From positions 5,196,501 through 5,260,500 of the forward strand of contig JAZARR010000082.1 of assembly GCA_037389465.1 (NCBI GenBank): a stretch of 64,000 nt of DNA, in the 5' to 3' direction. Below the pieces are notes generated by a model, which saw nothing but the letters and a program-made list of their open reading frames with translations, did not search any database and was not told where the DNA came from. Positions 1 to 13,001 of this stretch are shown one piece after another. The position numbers and the translations under genes were made by a program. Numbering within the stretch: position 1 is the first letter of the stretch; each line of letters begins with the position of its first letter. The stretch comes from Baylisascaris procyonis. Taxonomy: Eukaryota > Nematoda > Chromadorea > Rhabditida > Ascarididae.

Positions 1-3000
1 CCACGCTGAAATTGTGTCCCCAAACTTACTCTCAATTTCCTCTCCTCCCCCCCCCCTCCTCTCACCCCAATCCATCGCCAATACGCAAATATGATAGACG
101 GTAAGAATGAAAGACCTGTCTGAACGTTGATATGATTGCCGACGAGACCAAGTGATGATCGTGATTTCCACAATACATCCAACGCCTTTAGTGCGACACG
201 CTCATACATAGGATTGCCTAAAAATATTAAAAATCAATTAATGATCGTCTTTCCAATCCGAAAATCAACTTAACACAATTAGAAGAGATAGCAAACATAT
301 TTCCTATATACTTCTATTCCCTTTCTACTAAAGCCGAACTCGTGTAATGCGTTAAACGTCTCAATTTTCTATTGATTCAACTTTATCATCGAAGACATAT
401 AGCACTATTTCAAGTACCATATATATAAGAGATCGCCAATCCAACCATGGATTTTCATTAACCATTGTACAATCTTCGTTCAATCTCCTCCTCCCCCCTC
501 CCACCTCTTCAAACTGAACCTTTCTTTAAAAAAAAAAGAAACTACATAAATAAACAAATGGAACGCATATCAGCAAACGTTGAATGTCTAGCAAGCATAA
601 AATGTCCACATAAATAAGAAGCAACTCAAGGCTCACCGGTGATCCTAGAAAGTGTGCCGAATTCCAGAATCATCGTACCCACACCCGCTGTGCATGTAAT
701 TGGCGTTTCGTAACGATGTACACCATATCTAAAACGTTTCGCTTTTGAAATCCCAAATCACCAAAACAACAATTCTACCAAATATATTATACAAATTATT
801 CTTACCCAATAATTATATTACTCAAACAACAATTATATTACCCAAATTACCCAAACCGCTCAATTAACTTGCTAAACGAAACCTATAACCGCCCAACAAA
901 TAGACCATTTCACCACACACCGCTATTACCTACAGCGGCGTCCATGTTGGACAAACTTATTGAAGTGATTAAGGTGACAGGAGTATATAATGCAAAAGTG
1001 ATGACAAACATCTGAGCGCGTAAAGCATAATTCCCTTTCCCCCCCCCCCCCCCCTCCCCCTCCCTGTTTCCTTCCTACGCAGGAAAACCGAAATGAAGAG
1101 TGGAAGAACATAAACAACTTTTACAGTTACAGGACATACTTATAAGCAACTAAGAAAGACAGAATATCATTAATAAACAACGTATAGTTAAAATGAGTTG
1201 TCGAACAGAAAAGAAGCTAACCTTAAATTGACAGTGCCATAAGGCATTCCTGTATCCGTATTAAAGGCAGGAAGTAACTTTTGTGCAAATCGTTCCGCCA
1301 AACGTAATAGTGGTCCTGAACAAGGCCACCCCGCTTCTTGCTTCATACCTAAATGGAAACTTTTTTAGCACAAAATCTTTAACACAAATGATCGTATTTG
1401 TTTGCCAGCTGACTCAGATTATTCAATCACCATGCTATTAACCTGGCATGTTACCGCAGCGATACTCTATCATCCTCCCTCTCCCCCCCCCCCCCCCCTT
1501 CCCTCGTATTTCAGAATAGAAATACTATCAAAATTCTCTTAGCTTAAATATTTACAGGATATAAAATTAGAAAGACTGAAATATTGAAAAGAAAATGACC
1601 AGAATAACTAAAAGACTGAAATAAGCAATTAATCTGTGGAAATATTGTAAAAAGACTGTATCCATCCCTTGCATCCCTTCAGAGTTTTGTTAAGGTATCT
1701 AGACGCGATATAATAAATCTTATGCCACTGCATAGGTGTTTTTTATTTCCGATATATTCTAATCGCCTGATTAACACATATCGAAGAACCCTTCGAATTT
1801 CCGAGGGCTGAACGCTATTAGAAACCAAACGAAAAAAGAAATTGCAATCATAAAGCGCCAAAAATGGAACCTACCGCTAACTCTGCCTGAGAGAAAATGT
1901 GCTGCCAGAAGTCCGCCCACCACGCGTATATTCGTTTCAAATACAGAAACATTTACATTCGCATCTACCTATAAACAAATAAGATCTGATTTACATAAAT
2001 CATTCCATAAAATATTTTGATGAAGAACATACATTAATGTAGATGGACAGCTAAACAACCTGTAAGTGCTGTTGCCTTCATCATTGTTCAATGCCCCCCT
2101 ACCATTCCTTTCAGCACTTACCGACTCCATTGCCACGCCTCACCGCCTAATGTGCCCACACCTGGAGTTGGAATAACTACTGACAACCCGCTCCCGTCTT
2201 CAATGTCGGTTGTTTGACTGACGCTTACACGTATTCGAACGGGAAACGCTAATTACACACCAAATGCTTTCGCGCTCTCGTGCAAGCCATTCAGCGATGC
2301 GGTCGCTAAAGTGGTCGAATACAAGCGCCAATAGGTGTCGAACATGGGTCATTTGCACCACAACGTAAACGTTACCAACTGCGCCAACCAAGCACCCTCC
2401 TCATGCCCCTTCGCTTCGGATATTAATAATTAATTACCTTAATAGTGTCAACGATAACGTTCGCCGCACGAATGAATTCACTCTCGTTGCCCATAATAAG
2501 AAGAGTATCAAGGGAGTCGATAAGCGTCAAGCTGAAGCTACCCCATGTATCCATACCTGAATATGAAAACAATCACAAAATTAAAAAACAAAATAAAGGG
2601 AATTTATTCTATTCCCTGATACATTCAATCCAATATTCATTAACAATGCTACCATATTAGTATAAAATAAACCCTCCATGTTATCTCAAGTCATGCTACT
2701 TTACTTCGACTGGATCCAACATCGAAAAGAAAGACAATACTGTGAGTTTTGCTGCCGTAATCGCCGTATGACTGGGCGTAAGTAGGCTTTCTTCATCACG
2801 TCATGGCATCGGGCAAAGAAAAGACCATCGAGAAATCTTACAAATTGAATTTTTGAGCGAGCATGATAACGCAAGTAATGTTCACTGAATAAGATGAGAT
2901 TTTTTGACCCCGATGGCTGTACTGCTGATAGCTTTAATATTTTGCATTGCCTTAAAGTACTAATTTTTATATGCACTGAAATATTTTTCAGAATAAAAAA

Positions 3001-4125
3001 CTTGTACTATTTCGCCATCCAAGATATTCTTCACAGTCTTTATTTTTTTTTTTAGAAAAACAAAGAAAAAGTTCTATGAAAATCGGCTATATGCGTATTT
3101 CAGGGCAAGGTTGGCTGAATTACTTTAATTTTGTCAACCCTATCCTCACCTCTTTGCCTTTCAAAAATATTTTGACTATCCTTTAAAACATCCTTCTGTC
3201 ATGAAAATATTCAACTTTCTCAAGCGCCTTTTAATACGACTTCGCTCTAGCAATATCACTTAAGCACAAATAATTCAATAAAAAGACCGACAATCATAAA
3301 AACAAGCAAACCTTGGCAAGATATCGGTTTCAACTCATCCAGAGGATAAGCATATCTTAAATAACTATCATAGGCATGATAAAACATCGATTTCACTTTA
3401 TCTCTGAAATGAATCAATATGAGATATCAAATATGCAAATTAAACTACCAATACATCCAAATCAGATATATGACGATCCAATCAGTAAGCGCCTCGTATC
3501 TCCATGTCCACAGTTTCCGGATCAGTGATTTCTCCAATATTCTAATAAAGAAATCTAATTTAAAATTTAATATGGGAATCGAAACGGTGAAGAATCAAGG
3601 ACATAATATGAGCATAACTAAGCTTAAACGCATGAGGGTGATCCAATCCTTTCCTCGAGAGAAGGTAAAGGATTAGTAACATAATGAAGGAGGAATAACA
3701 AGAAAAAGAATAGGGAGAGGAAGCAGTTGCGACTTTCCATTAAAATTCCAAAATCAAAAGCGGTGAGAATAACTGCTGCTCAAGAAGCTCATATGGGCAT
3801 TCCCCCCGTCCCTCCCCCCCCCTCCCTTGGAGTTTGATAATTGCTCTGATCATGGTTCAGACGCGCAGTGGGGAGATGGTTCGAAGAGAACGGATAGGAA
3901 GAGGGTCTTTCAGTAATGGAAGAGAAAAAATTGCGAGTACTACTTCCCCAATATGACGGTACACACATCTTCCTCATAAGCAATAATAACCTCACGAAAT
4001 AGCAATAAGGAAACAAACCTATAATAACGCATTCGACTAGGCGAAAATTTCAAAGGATTTACTCCTGGATAAAATAATACCACAAGTAGAAAACATATCA
4101 TTGTTCGAAACCATAAAGCGTCCAT
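1..4125 (-). CDS. EDEM2: EDEM2-like ER degradation-enhancing alpha-mannosidase-like protein (GH47), 3' end outside window
   Basis: This GH47-family protein of the ER lumen is expected to trim or recognise mannose on misfolded glycoproteins for ER-associated degradation. Coding exons in gene order are 4125-4019, 3403-3312, 2556-2438, 1968-1875, 1348-1222, 728-637, 217-116 and 5-1 (continuing off the edge). All junctions are GT-AG with matching phases. The start gives a hydrophobic signal peptide (residues about 7-20). The blocks [84 protein letters not shown] and [11 protein letters not shown] follow EDEM2 in order; the ETP-TCTAG block favours EDEM2 over EDEM1 or EDEM3. About 247 residues are present; the rest of the domain is missing only because the window ends. 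The family is certain; the EDEM2 subtype is very likely. Confidence 0.95.
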
Positions 4126-4900
4126 CGTTGCCGACGTTTCAGACCATAAAAGTCAACAGCCTTAAGAGTACGTAGACTCTCTTGACGTATAAAATCGGCT
4201 ACGGATTACAACTAACACATTTTCGTTTCGATTTTTTTTTTATGTCGTATCGTTTAAATATTCTCTGCAAAAGAAGTTTTATTTCATTTATTGATATATA
4301 TATTTTTCAATTATCTGATTAATTATTCGACATAACCATAGACGTTTCGCTGTTTATAGTTTTATAAGTTAATGTTACTGGTGAGCCCTAAGTATAGAAC
4401 TAATTAAAATAAGACGGAAAGCATCAAGGTGAAGCATTCACATGAAATGCTAAACATCTATTTCCTATGATACAGGAGGATGACAGGTGAAAGCATAACG
4501 ATGATCGTATACCATCATTGATCTGCGATGCGTTTATTGACTCATCTGCGACGATCGTATTTAGCTATGAGCGAAAGGACTTATGGTTGTCCAGATATGA
4601 TGAAAGCTGATCATAAAAGCTTTTGTGCAAGCTGGAGATGTAATTAATAGCACTTGAATGATTTTATAAACAAATATCTATTCGCACAAAATAAATATGG
4701 GAGAAAGACATGAATATAACAAACGGAAACAAAAATAAAAAATAAAAAACTATAAAAACATCCTCGGCGACACCGCCATCTCTTCCCTCTCCTCCCTCCT
4801 CCCCCTCCCCAACATCGACAGAAAATGTAAAAAAAAGGAAGGATATTCAACGCAAACTTCGACCATTATATAGATTAGTGCCTCTGTTGACGAGCAATTC
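4126..4900. other. Intergenic region between two divergent genes
   Basis: About 775 bp separate the start codons of the EDEM2-like gene (leftward) and the small unrecognised gene (rightward), so it should hold both promoters. A coding-like stretch at 4529-4640 (plus strand) starts with an ATG and stays open for 39 codons, but I could not splice it in phase to the following exon. Nothing else was recognised. Confidence 0.5.
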
Positions 4901-5636
4901 ATGGGTCCTAAAAAGGGCCAACATCTCGACATCAGATACGCCAAATATGAAAATTCACATCGATTTCAATTTGGAACCCAGGAACCACACATACCTTTTC
5001 AGGTATCCGATTGTTCATATACACGCGCCAAATGATCTAATATAAAATAGATTCGATCGTCATCAAACTACATCGTCAGCCATACTGCTGCATAGAGAAA
5101 ACGTTTTTGCGCTGCAATAGAAGGAAAAAACCTTGTCCTGCGGGCATTTTGCCAAAAATCCAACCTTCAAAGAAATCGCTGTTGTGGAATTTGATGTCAT
5201 GTCAGGATGGATATTGAGTAAGTTAATAGTAATTAAACAAGTAACAAGAATAGTAAATGTTGGTAGAAACAGGTCTTTATTCATCCTCAACGATCATTAT
5301 TGCATTGAAGACATCATAACGCCAGATTTTGCCACCGATGAGCAGTACTTTGAGGTCAGTAAGAGACGATCAGTAAACGAGCGAGGTGGCGATATACCAC
5401 GTCTACAAGCGTGAATGCGAGTACTTTAATTCACTTTAATTCGTTTGTGCATATTTTAACGTCGGTATTTACTGTTTCTGAAGCACTCTTCGAATGAATG
5501 ATTTGCATAAGTGATAATGTGAAATACATACGACTTCACCTAAACGTCATCTCAGCACATCTCGACTTGATGAATTTCAGTTGACAAGGAAGTGAAGCAT
5601 CGATCACACCAGCTGCTGATGGAAGCCGTCTGTTGA
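4901..5636 (+). CDS. Unrecognised small protein, three-exon model, about 131 residues
   Basis: I do not recognise this gene. The model joins exons 4901-5002, 5121-5358 and 5581-5636. The donors are CAG/GTATCC and TCA/GTAAGA, the acceptors GCAATAG and TTTCAG, and the phases are 0 and 1, giving one open frame to a TGA. The protein starts MGPKKGQHLDIRYAKYEN, contains FKEIAVVEFDVMSGW and YCIEDIITPDFATDEQYF, and ends SHQLLMEAVC. It has no signal peptide or membrane segment and is acidic toward the C-terminus. The middle exon could carry an extra 36-nt intron (5218-5253, GTAAGT...TAG) whose removal also keeps the frame. The start is uncertain because the frame stays open upstream of 4901. It is divergent from the EDEM2-like gene. 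The composition reads as real coding sequence, but the function is unknown. Confidence 0.5.
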
Positions 5637-6198
5637 CTGAAACGATACAGCTGAAGGGCAACTGTTGGGCAGGATAGAACGGTGTCTTCTGCGGCGATTA
5701 TTGGGGGCTGCTCGATGAGTACAGTGTGAACTAGGATGTGGTGTAGGCGAGTGCATATACAATATACCGTCGGTTAAGATTGTAGTGGCTGCGCCCTTTG
5801 TCGTGGCACCAAAGACCATGTGAGGCAACGGCGTGAAAGGTGCAGCACGACTGGAGGCCCTAATGCAAGCAACGGGGTGCATCCATTTTCCCACTGAGTT
5901 GATGTTTGATTTCTGCAGCTCTTAATCTAGCCTCGCTTCTATTGATATTGCGTTTCAATATCAATAGAAGAAAAGGCGCACTACAACGATGTTCTAGACT
6001 TCTTCACGGTGGGATCATGTTCATACGAGTGCAGTCGGTTGGCAGTGAGGGTACGCCTTATTTAATAACGGCTGACGTGACTGGTTTTCCTGTGGAATAT
6101 GATGCCGGCTTTGGTAGTGTTGAATGTTTTTCATTTGTGCGCTAAGCGAAGTCCGGCTCAAACTGAGAGTGATAATTGGGCGTTTTTGATGAAGACTT
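5637..6198. other. Downstream non-coding stretch with higher GC
   Basis: This stretch follows the small unrecognised gene. A minus-strand frame is open for 96 codons (5604-5894) and a plus-strand one for 79 codons (5906-6145). Neither has recognisable domains or clear splice partners. The stretch contains a perfect hairpin at 5936-5970 and runs into a tRNA-like relic, so it may be repeat-derived. Confidence 0.35.
5936..5970. repeat. Perfect inverted repeat, 15-bp arms
   Basis: CTTCTATTGATATTG at 5936-5950 is the exact reverse complement of 5956-5970, separated by the five bases CGTTT. It would form a short hairpin in DNA or RNA. It lies about 230 bp before the tRNA-like relic. Confidence 0.85.
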
Positions 6199-6269
6199 GT
6201 CCGCAAGCGGGAACGAACCTGCGACCCTCGCTTGGCGGCCGAGTGCTCTACCACTGAGCTATCATTGGC
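6199..6269 (-). pseudogene. tRNA-Gly(GCC)-like relic or tRNA-derived repeat head
   Basis: Read on the minus strand, this 71-nt stretch has an intact D arm with a box A match (TAGCTCAGTGG), an anticodon arm with four of five pairs and GCC in the anticodon position, and a box B-like GGTTCGTTCC. The two acceptor strands do not pair, base 33 is C instead of U, and the T stem has a mismatch. It is therefore unlikely to be a working tRNA. A decayed tRNA gene or the head of a tRNA-derived SINE would both fit. Confidence 0.6.
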
Positions 6270-9200
6270 ACCATCCGATTAGTGGTTTTGTTCGTGATCA
6301 GTGAAGTGGTGATTTACTTTGCTCTCAAATTCATTCAGCGAATCATCGTGATGCGTGGTCATTGTCAAAGTCAGTAAAGTTCTTCTAGTTGCTATTCTCT
6401 TTTACAGCACAACTCGCTTTGAATGTGATCGTAATGATCACGTAATCTTATCCAAATGTTCTGATATTGCAGAGTATTTCCGCCGAGCAATACAATGAAC
6501 TTGTGGCGGTAGTAGTCACTGCAACAGGCGCCACTCGGAAGGAAGCACCAATGCGAAGCGGATATCAGAAGGGCAAATATATGTGTACATTACTCGATAG
6601 AATTTGAGGCAATCGAGCCACAAATAACAACATAAATCACCAAGGAGTTCGAGCCACAACTAACACCACAAATCGCCAAGGAGCATCAGTCGCGGCTATT
6701 GTAAAAATACGCATCGATTTTAGTGAATTCATGAAATGAACACACATGGATGTGTGATGTGTGTGGATGTGTGAAATGGATGTGTGTTCCATTTCGAATT
6801 TCATTCTTCGACAACATTTAGTAGTAAAAACTCTTTTCCGAGAATCTTTCATCTCCAATTAATTAGTTTTTCTATGGAGAAGGCGAATAATCATTTCGAG
6901 TTATAAAAAGGACAGCCAATTAGGCGTCAACCTTAGCGACTTTTTTGCAGTGTTCTTGAAAGTTTTTCGTCATGGAAACGCTTTTATTATTTCTATTTCG
7001 CTAAAAAAAATTGCTCAGCATCGATCAATGCGGTTTCCTTCCTCAGAGAACAACTCTCTCGCAGCTTTTAGCTACGATGTCTAATTGACACAGAAATATT
7101 CAAGAAAAATGAGATCCTTCTCCAAACCTTTGATTCCATTCCTGTTAGATCTTTTTTTTTAAAGGAACTCATATCATAAGACAAAGGCTGTAACCTCCTG
7201 CTAGGGTTTTTGCATTTATTATCCGAAAGAAGGTTTGAGGCCAAGATTGAAAACACCAAATCGGATGAAGCGATCGCCTCAGTCAAGTGTTTTGGGTTGG
7301 GCTTTTTTCTGTTTCTTTGTTCCCCCAAGGATATAAACATTGAATTATATGTTGATGATTAGAAGATACAATGACTGATCAATTTGTGCCGATAATCACA
7401 TTGTTCATCAGCAACCGTTTAGTTGCCATTTCTGAGTTGTTCCCAATAGCGATCGGTATAATGGTCCATATTTGCTTTGCTTGGTCCATATGGTCCATAT
7501 CTCCTCCATATTTGCATTATTCTTTTCTTTACGAAGATTTTTGTGATCAAGGCGCTTTTACTTGGTTCTAAGCTATTTTTCTAAGCTTAATCAAAATTTC
7601 TCGTTTTTCGGACGCGTATACTTCGGTAATTTTTTTCTTAAAGAGATCAGCATCTCTATTGCTAGAACTTTCAATAGTTTATTGGGAGTCTTCAACATAA
7701 AATTTTATGAATTTTATTGAGACTTGCTACACTTTTAGATGCTATATGAATTTAAAAAATTTAACGAATAGAATGCTATTTAATTTTCACTCAGTCGAAA
7801 TGAAGATTAATTCACTAGTAGTGGACAGCAATGCACTTTGCAAAAAATTTAACGAGAACTGACCACTTGAGATGAAAAGTGAATTATTTATTTCGATCGA
7901 TATTGATGAATTCGATTTATCAACTGATTATATCATTACAAAGTGTATCTCGTTTTCCAGTGAAAAATATAAAACTTTATTCTTTTCTTATCTTTCCTTA
8001 TTCTTTATTCTTTTCTTATGATAGTGCTTATTTCAAGAATTTATTGCAAAGAGTTTCCACTTCAAAATCTCGATATAGTTTAAAATTTTTTATCATATGT
8101 CATCGTCAGCAAAAAAAATTAACATATTTTACGAAATTTTCAACAACTCTATTAAAGAGATATTTCTATCCTAAATAATAATTGCTAAAAAATTTCATTC
8201 AAATATTTATCAAACTAAACAACGATGAGAAAATCCCAATTGCAGTAACGATTGATTCAATCATTATTTCCTTGGTGGGGAATATTATTCAGTTTGCATT
8301 TTTTTTTTTTTTGCAATCGCTTATCAATGAATGCAATAATAGGTGCTGTGTGGGATATGAAGTGTAAGTAATAGGAAGGCGAACAATCCGCAATGCCGAA
8401 CTATCGAAACGTGGAAAATACAACGGATACGCATAAATAATGCATTATTACGCTACCATGCATCCATTTTTTTTCATGTTTCTCTATGCATGTGTCATTT
8501 CCAGTATGTTTCCGATTTAAGCATCCATTCCCTCTCTCCCTCTCCTCTTCACAGTCCACCCTCACCCCTCTTTGCTATAAAGCCTCAACATAAATTGATG
8601 CCGATATTCGATCTATGAAACGGAATGAACGCAATCGTTGATTTTTATGAATCGTTGTGTCCTCTTTTATACTGTTTTTTTATTTCTTTACAGTACTTAT
8701 TCTTTGTCAGCATTGCTCATCTTTATATCGCTAAATAGTTGTTTGTAGTTAAATATAGTAAATATTCAATGGAGAACGAGAACAATAAAGCAATATGCTA
8801 TGCGATTTTGGCTTACATTTTTAGCAATTTTAATTTAATTTAGCAATTTTAACTTTGTATTATTAAAGTATTTCACTGATGGCAAATATAAGCGAATAAA
8901 ATTAGCTATAGCTAAGTGATTTTGTTAGTGTTTTAAGAATATTTTCAATTTATATACATTAATTTTTTCAACGAATCTATGAGAAAATCTACTCTTTAAA
9001 GATTGAATACTCTATACTATTATCACTTTTAAAGTTATTTGTTAAAGGTAAGATCTTCTGCTTGTAAAAATTTTTGCAAAATTCTCTGAAATATAGATTT
9101 AAAAAAATTTGTGCTGTGGAGAATTAGTATGACCGAGGCGCGCTTTATCTCATCAGATTTATTGATAATATTGATCGTTAAGAGTGTAAACATAACAAAA

Positions 9201-11332
9201 TTTAAAGTAACCACTTGAACAGTCATAAGATGGAGCTAAAACATTTCAATTTTTTGGACCCTTGCATTTATCAAAGTTTTAGTTGAAAAGAAGTTTGTCG
9301 AATATAGTGCATGACTTAAAGCTGTCGAGAATTCATATCGATCAATCAATAATCATCTCACCGCTGAGTATCTAAATTAACATATACGAATGCCTAGCTT
9401 TTGATTTATGCATTTGGCTCGTTTCCGATTCGCTGAATGCCCGAACTCCTCCACCCTAAAAGCTGAGCAATGAAGATGAACAGAAGATGCTCGTTTTAAT
9501 TAAAAGTACAACTAGTGAAATTAGAATATTCGCGCTTTCTCAAGACAACATTAAAAGTTCGTATTTTTGCATATAAGAAGGTAATTATCGCTATTTGCAT
9601 AATCGTTATTGCAACGAAATGGGTCGAAAGTTTGTAAGATCGAACGCCCTTTAAATGGTTCGCTTCATTTTTTACTCAAGGGAGTTGGAGTGTTCAATGG
9701 TGTCAATACGGACGCATAAAGATGTTGTTTACCTCATAGAAACAGCAAATCCCCATGAGATATGGATTTAGTTGAAATGCATAACGAATATAACTTCTTT
9801 GAACGGCTTGTTTATGTATGCCATGTTCGTCTATTGCTTTCATCGCACTAACCCTTCGCAACTTTCTCTTATATTTCGCTTTCGTTTTTATTCATTTTTG
9901 CAATGCAATGTAAAACTTTGCAAAAAAAAACTTGCATTGCAATTTGCATTTGTGATTTTACAAAAATGAGAGCATATTATGAACCACAATATAACAAGGT
10001 TGTCCACGTGTTTGCTTGTCTTTGCGTCTATCTATGCGGTTGGTTCAACTTGGAAATCATTGAATTTAAAATTGTTGAACGCAATATGTTATTATAGGTT
10101 GTCTTCAGTAAAGTTCAAGTTGTTCCATAAACCTTGAAAGGACTTGTAGTCACCTAGAAGTGGATAGTTTTGTATGTATTTTACACTCGATAAGAATTTC
10201 GTTTATACCAGGTAGAAGTGAAAAAAATAAATTTTAAGAAATTTAACTTGTTTAAGTATTCACTTTATGTTGCACTTGATGCTGTTATTTCGTAGTTGCT
10301 TTGTTACTGATTAGAACGAAGTTTATATCATATCAGTTGTTATTGGTGATGCTCAAAAGAAGCTATAGAAAACACGAAGTACTATTGCATTGTAGTTGAT
10401 ATTGTATAAATCGAATCATATAAATCAAGTAGATTTGATTATTTATTTATTTATTTATTTATTTATCGTTATTATAAAAATTTAGTTTGGAAATGCGTAA
10501 ATTTTTAATATATATGTATATTTTTTAAGAGCAAATATTTCATTAACTCCTGAAGCTGTCTTTATTTTTATTAATTTTATTTATTATAGAATATTTCCAT
10601 TGATTTATTTTTACAAAATATCAATGTTTGTTTTTAAATTTATAGTTGAATAAGAAATAATTCATAAATTCTTCATGGGAAATCGATGTGAAAATTTTTT
10701 TTCTCTCAACGATTAGATACCATCACGTATGTTTGTTTATACAACAATTCTCTTCTAAGTAAACAATTCAACTCATTTGTTACCCTCATCAATAGATAAA
10801 TGAACCTTCATTTACCCCTTCTCGTTAACTATACGAAACACCATACGCTCAACTAATGGCATTTTTTTGAATTTCATTATAATTTAGAAATTTTTTAATT
10901 ATATAAAAATAATATAAATCACAAATTCGAGGGAATGATTATTATTGATATGATCAAGTTAATTTTTGATTGATAAGATATTTTTAATTTTTATATTTTA
11001 ATAAACGATTCTACCTATGTAACCTTAGATGATAGCTTATTGTTTATTTGCCTTATCATTGTTGAATTTATCTAATCGTTTCAATAATTTCCCTAATTAT
11101 ATGTGAAAATATACCTAATGCATCGGGTAAATTCACTATAATCATATGATTTTCTCAGAAAATAATTTATTCTTTGTATACGTATAGGTTTCATTATTTT
11201 CGCATGTGTCTAGAAATTATTTCATCAAAGGCAATATTATCTACTTTATAATATATGTGAACAATTTATTTTGCCCTATTTCATCAAAAAATTTTTCCCT
11301 CAAGCAATTCTTCTAAGAAAGAATTATTTGCC

Positions 11333-11370
11333 ATTTACCTCGTGGGCAGAAAAATGCCCACAAGGTAAAT
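11333..11370. repeat. Hairpin-forming inverted repeat, 16-bp arms with one mismatch
   Basis: The arms at 11333-11348 (ATTTACCTCGTGGGCA) and 11355-11370 are reverse complements except for one position (C against A, a possible G-U pair in one RNA orientation). The loop is GAAAAA. The arms are much more GC-rich than the surroundings. Confidence 0.8.
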
Positions 11371-11630
11371 TCCATCGCTTAAATCTCGCCCGAATGATTA
11401 TTTTTTAATGATTAACGTGATCATCTGGGGTGTGTGAAGTTTTTGCATTTGCAAAACGCCATATTTCTTATTGCGTATTATTAAGCGTTCGTTGCCTGGT
11501 TGGTATTGGTGTCGCATTGTATTTGTTGGACATGCCATTCCATTCAACTCTATTGCTATTCGCGTTTACACTTCTATTTCCATGCTCAGGTATGCGTATT
11601 TGATCGTTCTTCTTATCGCTCATTTAGGAC

Positions 11631-11666
<36 letters not shown>
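11631..11666. repeat. (ATCA)n microsatellite
   Basis: Nine uninterrupted ATCA units. It lies in a non-coding stretch and creates a spurious Gln-Ser-Ile-Asn-rich open frame on the plus strand. Confidence 0.9.
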
Positions 11667-13001
11667 GTCATATTTCTATTTTTAACACAAACACTGATCA
11701 ATCGATAATATTAATTTTTCCTCTGTATGAAAGCATTTGCTGATCACTATTTTTAAATAATTAAAATAAATTGTTCACATTGATTTCTTGCGCTATCAAT
11801 CGGACCCGAAAAAAATATATTATCAATTTAGATATATTTTATCAATTATTATTATTTGATAGACTAATGCGCTATATCCCGGGATTAAATGATATCCATA
11901 GACTCATCGATCTCAATCGATCAATAACAAAAATAACACTACATGTTATAGGTTGTTTGGGATTAGCAATATTCGTAGTGCGTTTATCGGGAATTAAGAA
12001 AAGAGTTAGGTGAAAGATGGGAAAAAAAGAGTAGAGATTCTTTCATCTAGCTGGTGAGATATTCGATCATTTTTCTTATATAAAGCGCTAAATTAAATGA
12101 AATGAAATATTTATTGAAATAAAAATTAATTGAAATAGAAATCATTTTGCATTTAAAAATATAGAAAGAAACATCAGCATTTTACGACGACTAACGCAAA
12201 CGTTGAACTTAATAGAACCGGTTCCTGAAGCATACGTGAGCATTACTGAATAAACACAAATTCCAAAACAACACTATAGATCGCCTACATTTGAACACTT
12301 CATTCTCCATTGGCATTTCTTTTTTCCCCAATCCCTAAAGATGCAATTCAAATAACCGTCTAAAATCCACATATATTATCAATCCTAACTTAATATTTCA
12401 TTTTTTTAAAAATGTATCGTAGTATCATTTATTATTAATATAATGCCGCTTAATGAAATAGTTTTATTATATAACTACCTAGATTTCTTAGAGAAAGCAA
12501 TTCAAGAAGGATTCAAGAATATCATTGCTTCTGGAATTTTATTTTATCAAAGCCCTTAGCAGACTTTTTCCTCTTTCATTTCCTTTTTTTTTACGTTATA
12601 TATTTGTTGAAAATAAAATATTTCTGCAAATTTCATTACTCTCTAGCTAAACGTTTTATTCTTTTCCAATAGTATTTCTTATTTTCGATGATATCTCTAG
12701 GCTATTCTCAAATATTTCACATTATTTAGAGCAAGTAACTTTTAGTTATCGAAGAGATTCATGTTAAAGTCGCGAATCTTCAAAGATGAAGTATAATTTT
12801 GAGCTTCCAGAAAAGTTCTCTAGTAGCAAGTGAGTTAGTACCTTCTTCTAAGCCCTCCCTCCCCGCCCTCTCACCGCTTCTATTTCCAAATGGCTTATAA
12901 AGCTCGTATAATTTTTTAATTTAAAAATTTCAAATTTAAAAATGTGGCATCAAAATTTGTATTTTCAATGAAGCTTTTTCGGCATGTGTTGATGACTAAC
13001 A

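Larger units (their letters stand above)
6270..13001. other. Long AT-rich intergenic region without a supported gene
   Basis: I see no gene here. The open frames (for example 7879-8178, 99 codons) are rich in Phe, Ile, Leu, Lys and Ser, as chance frames in AT-rich DNA are, and lack splice-consistent partners or motifs. It holds short TTTA and ATCA repeats and a hairpin at 11333-11370. The right end should contain the promoter of the CUB-domain gene. Confidence 0.5.

Noticed and set aside
5604..5894. 96-codon minus-strand frame, Ser/Thr/Pro/His-rich
   Set aside because: No recognisable domain or splice partner, and it overlaps the last exon of the plus-strand small gene.
7879..8178. 99-codon plus-strand frame
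   Set aside because: Composition is that of AT-rich chance frames, with no homology or splice context.
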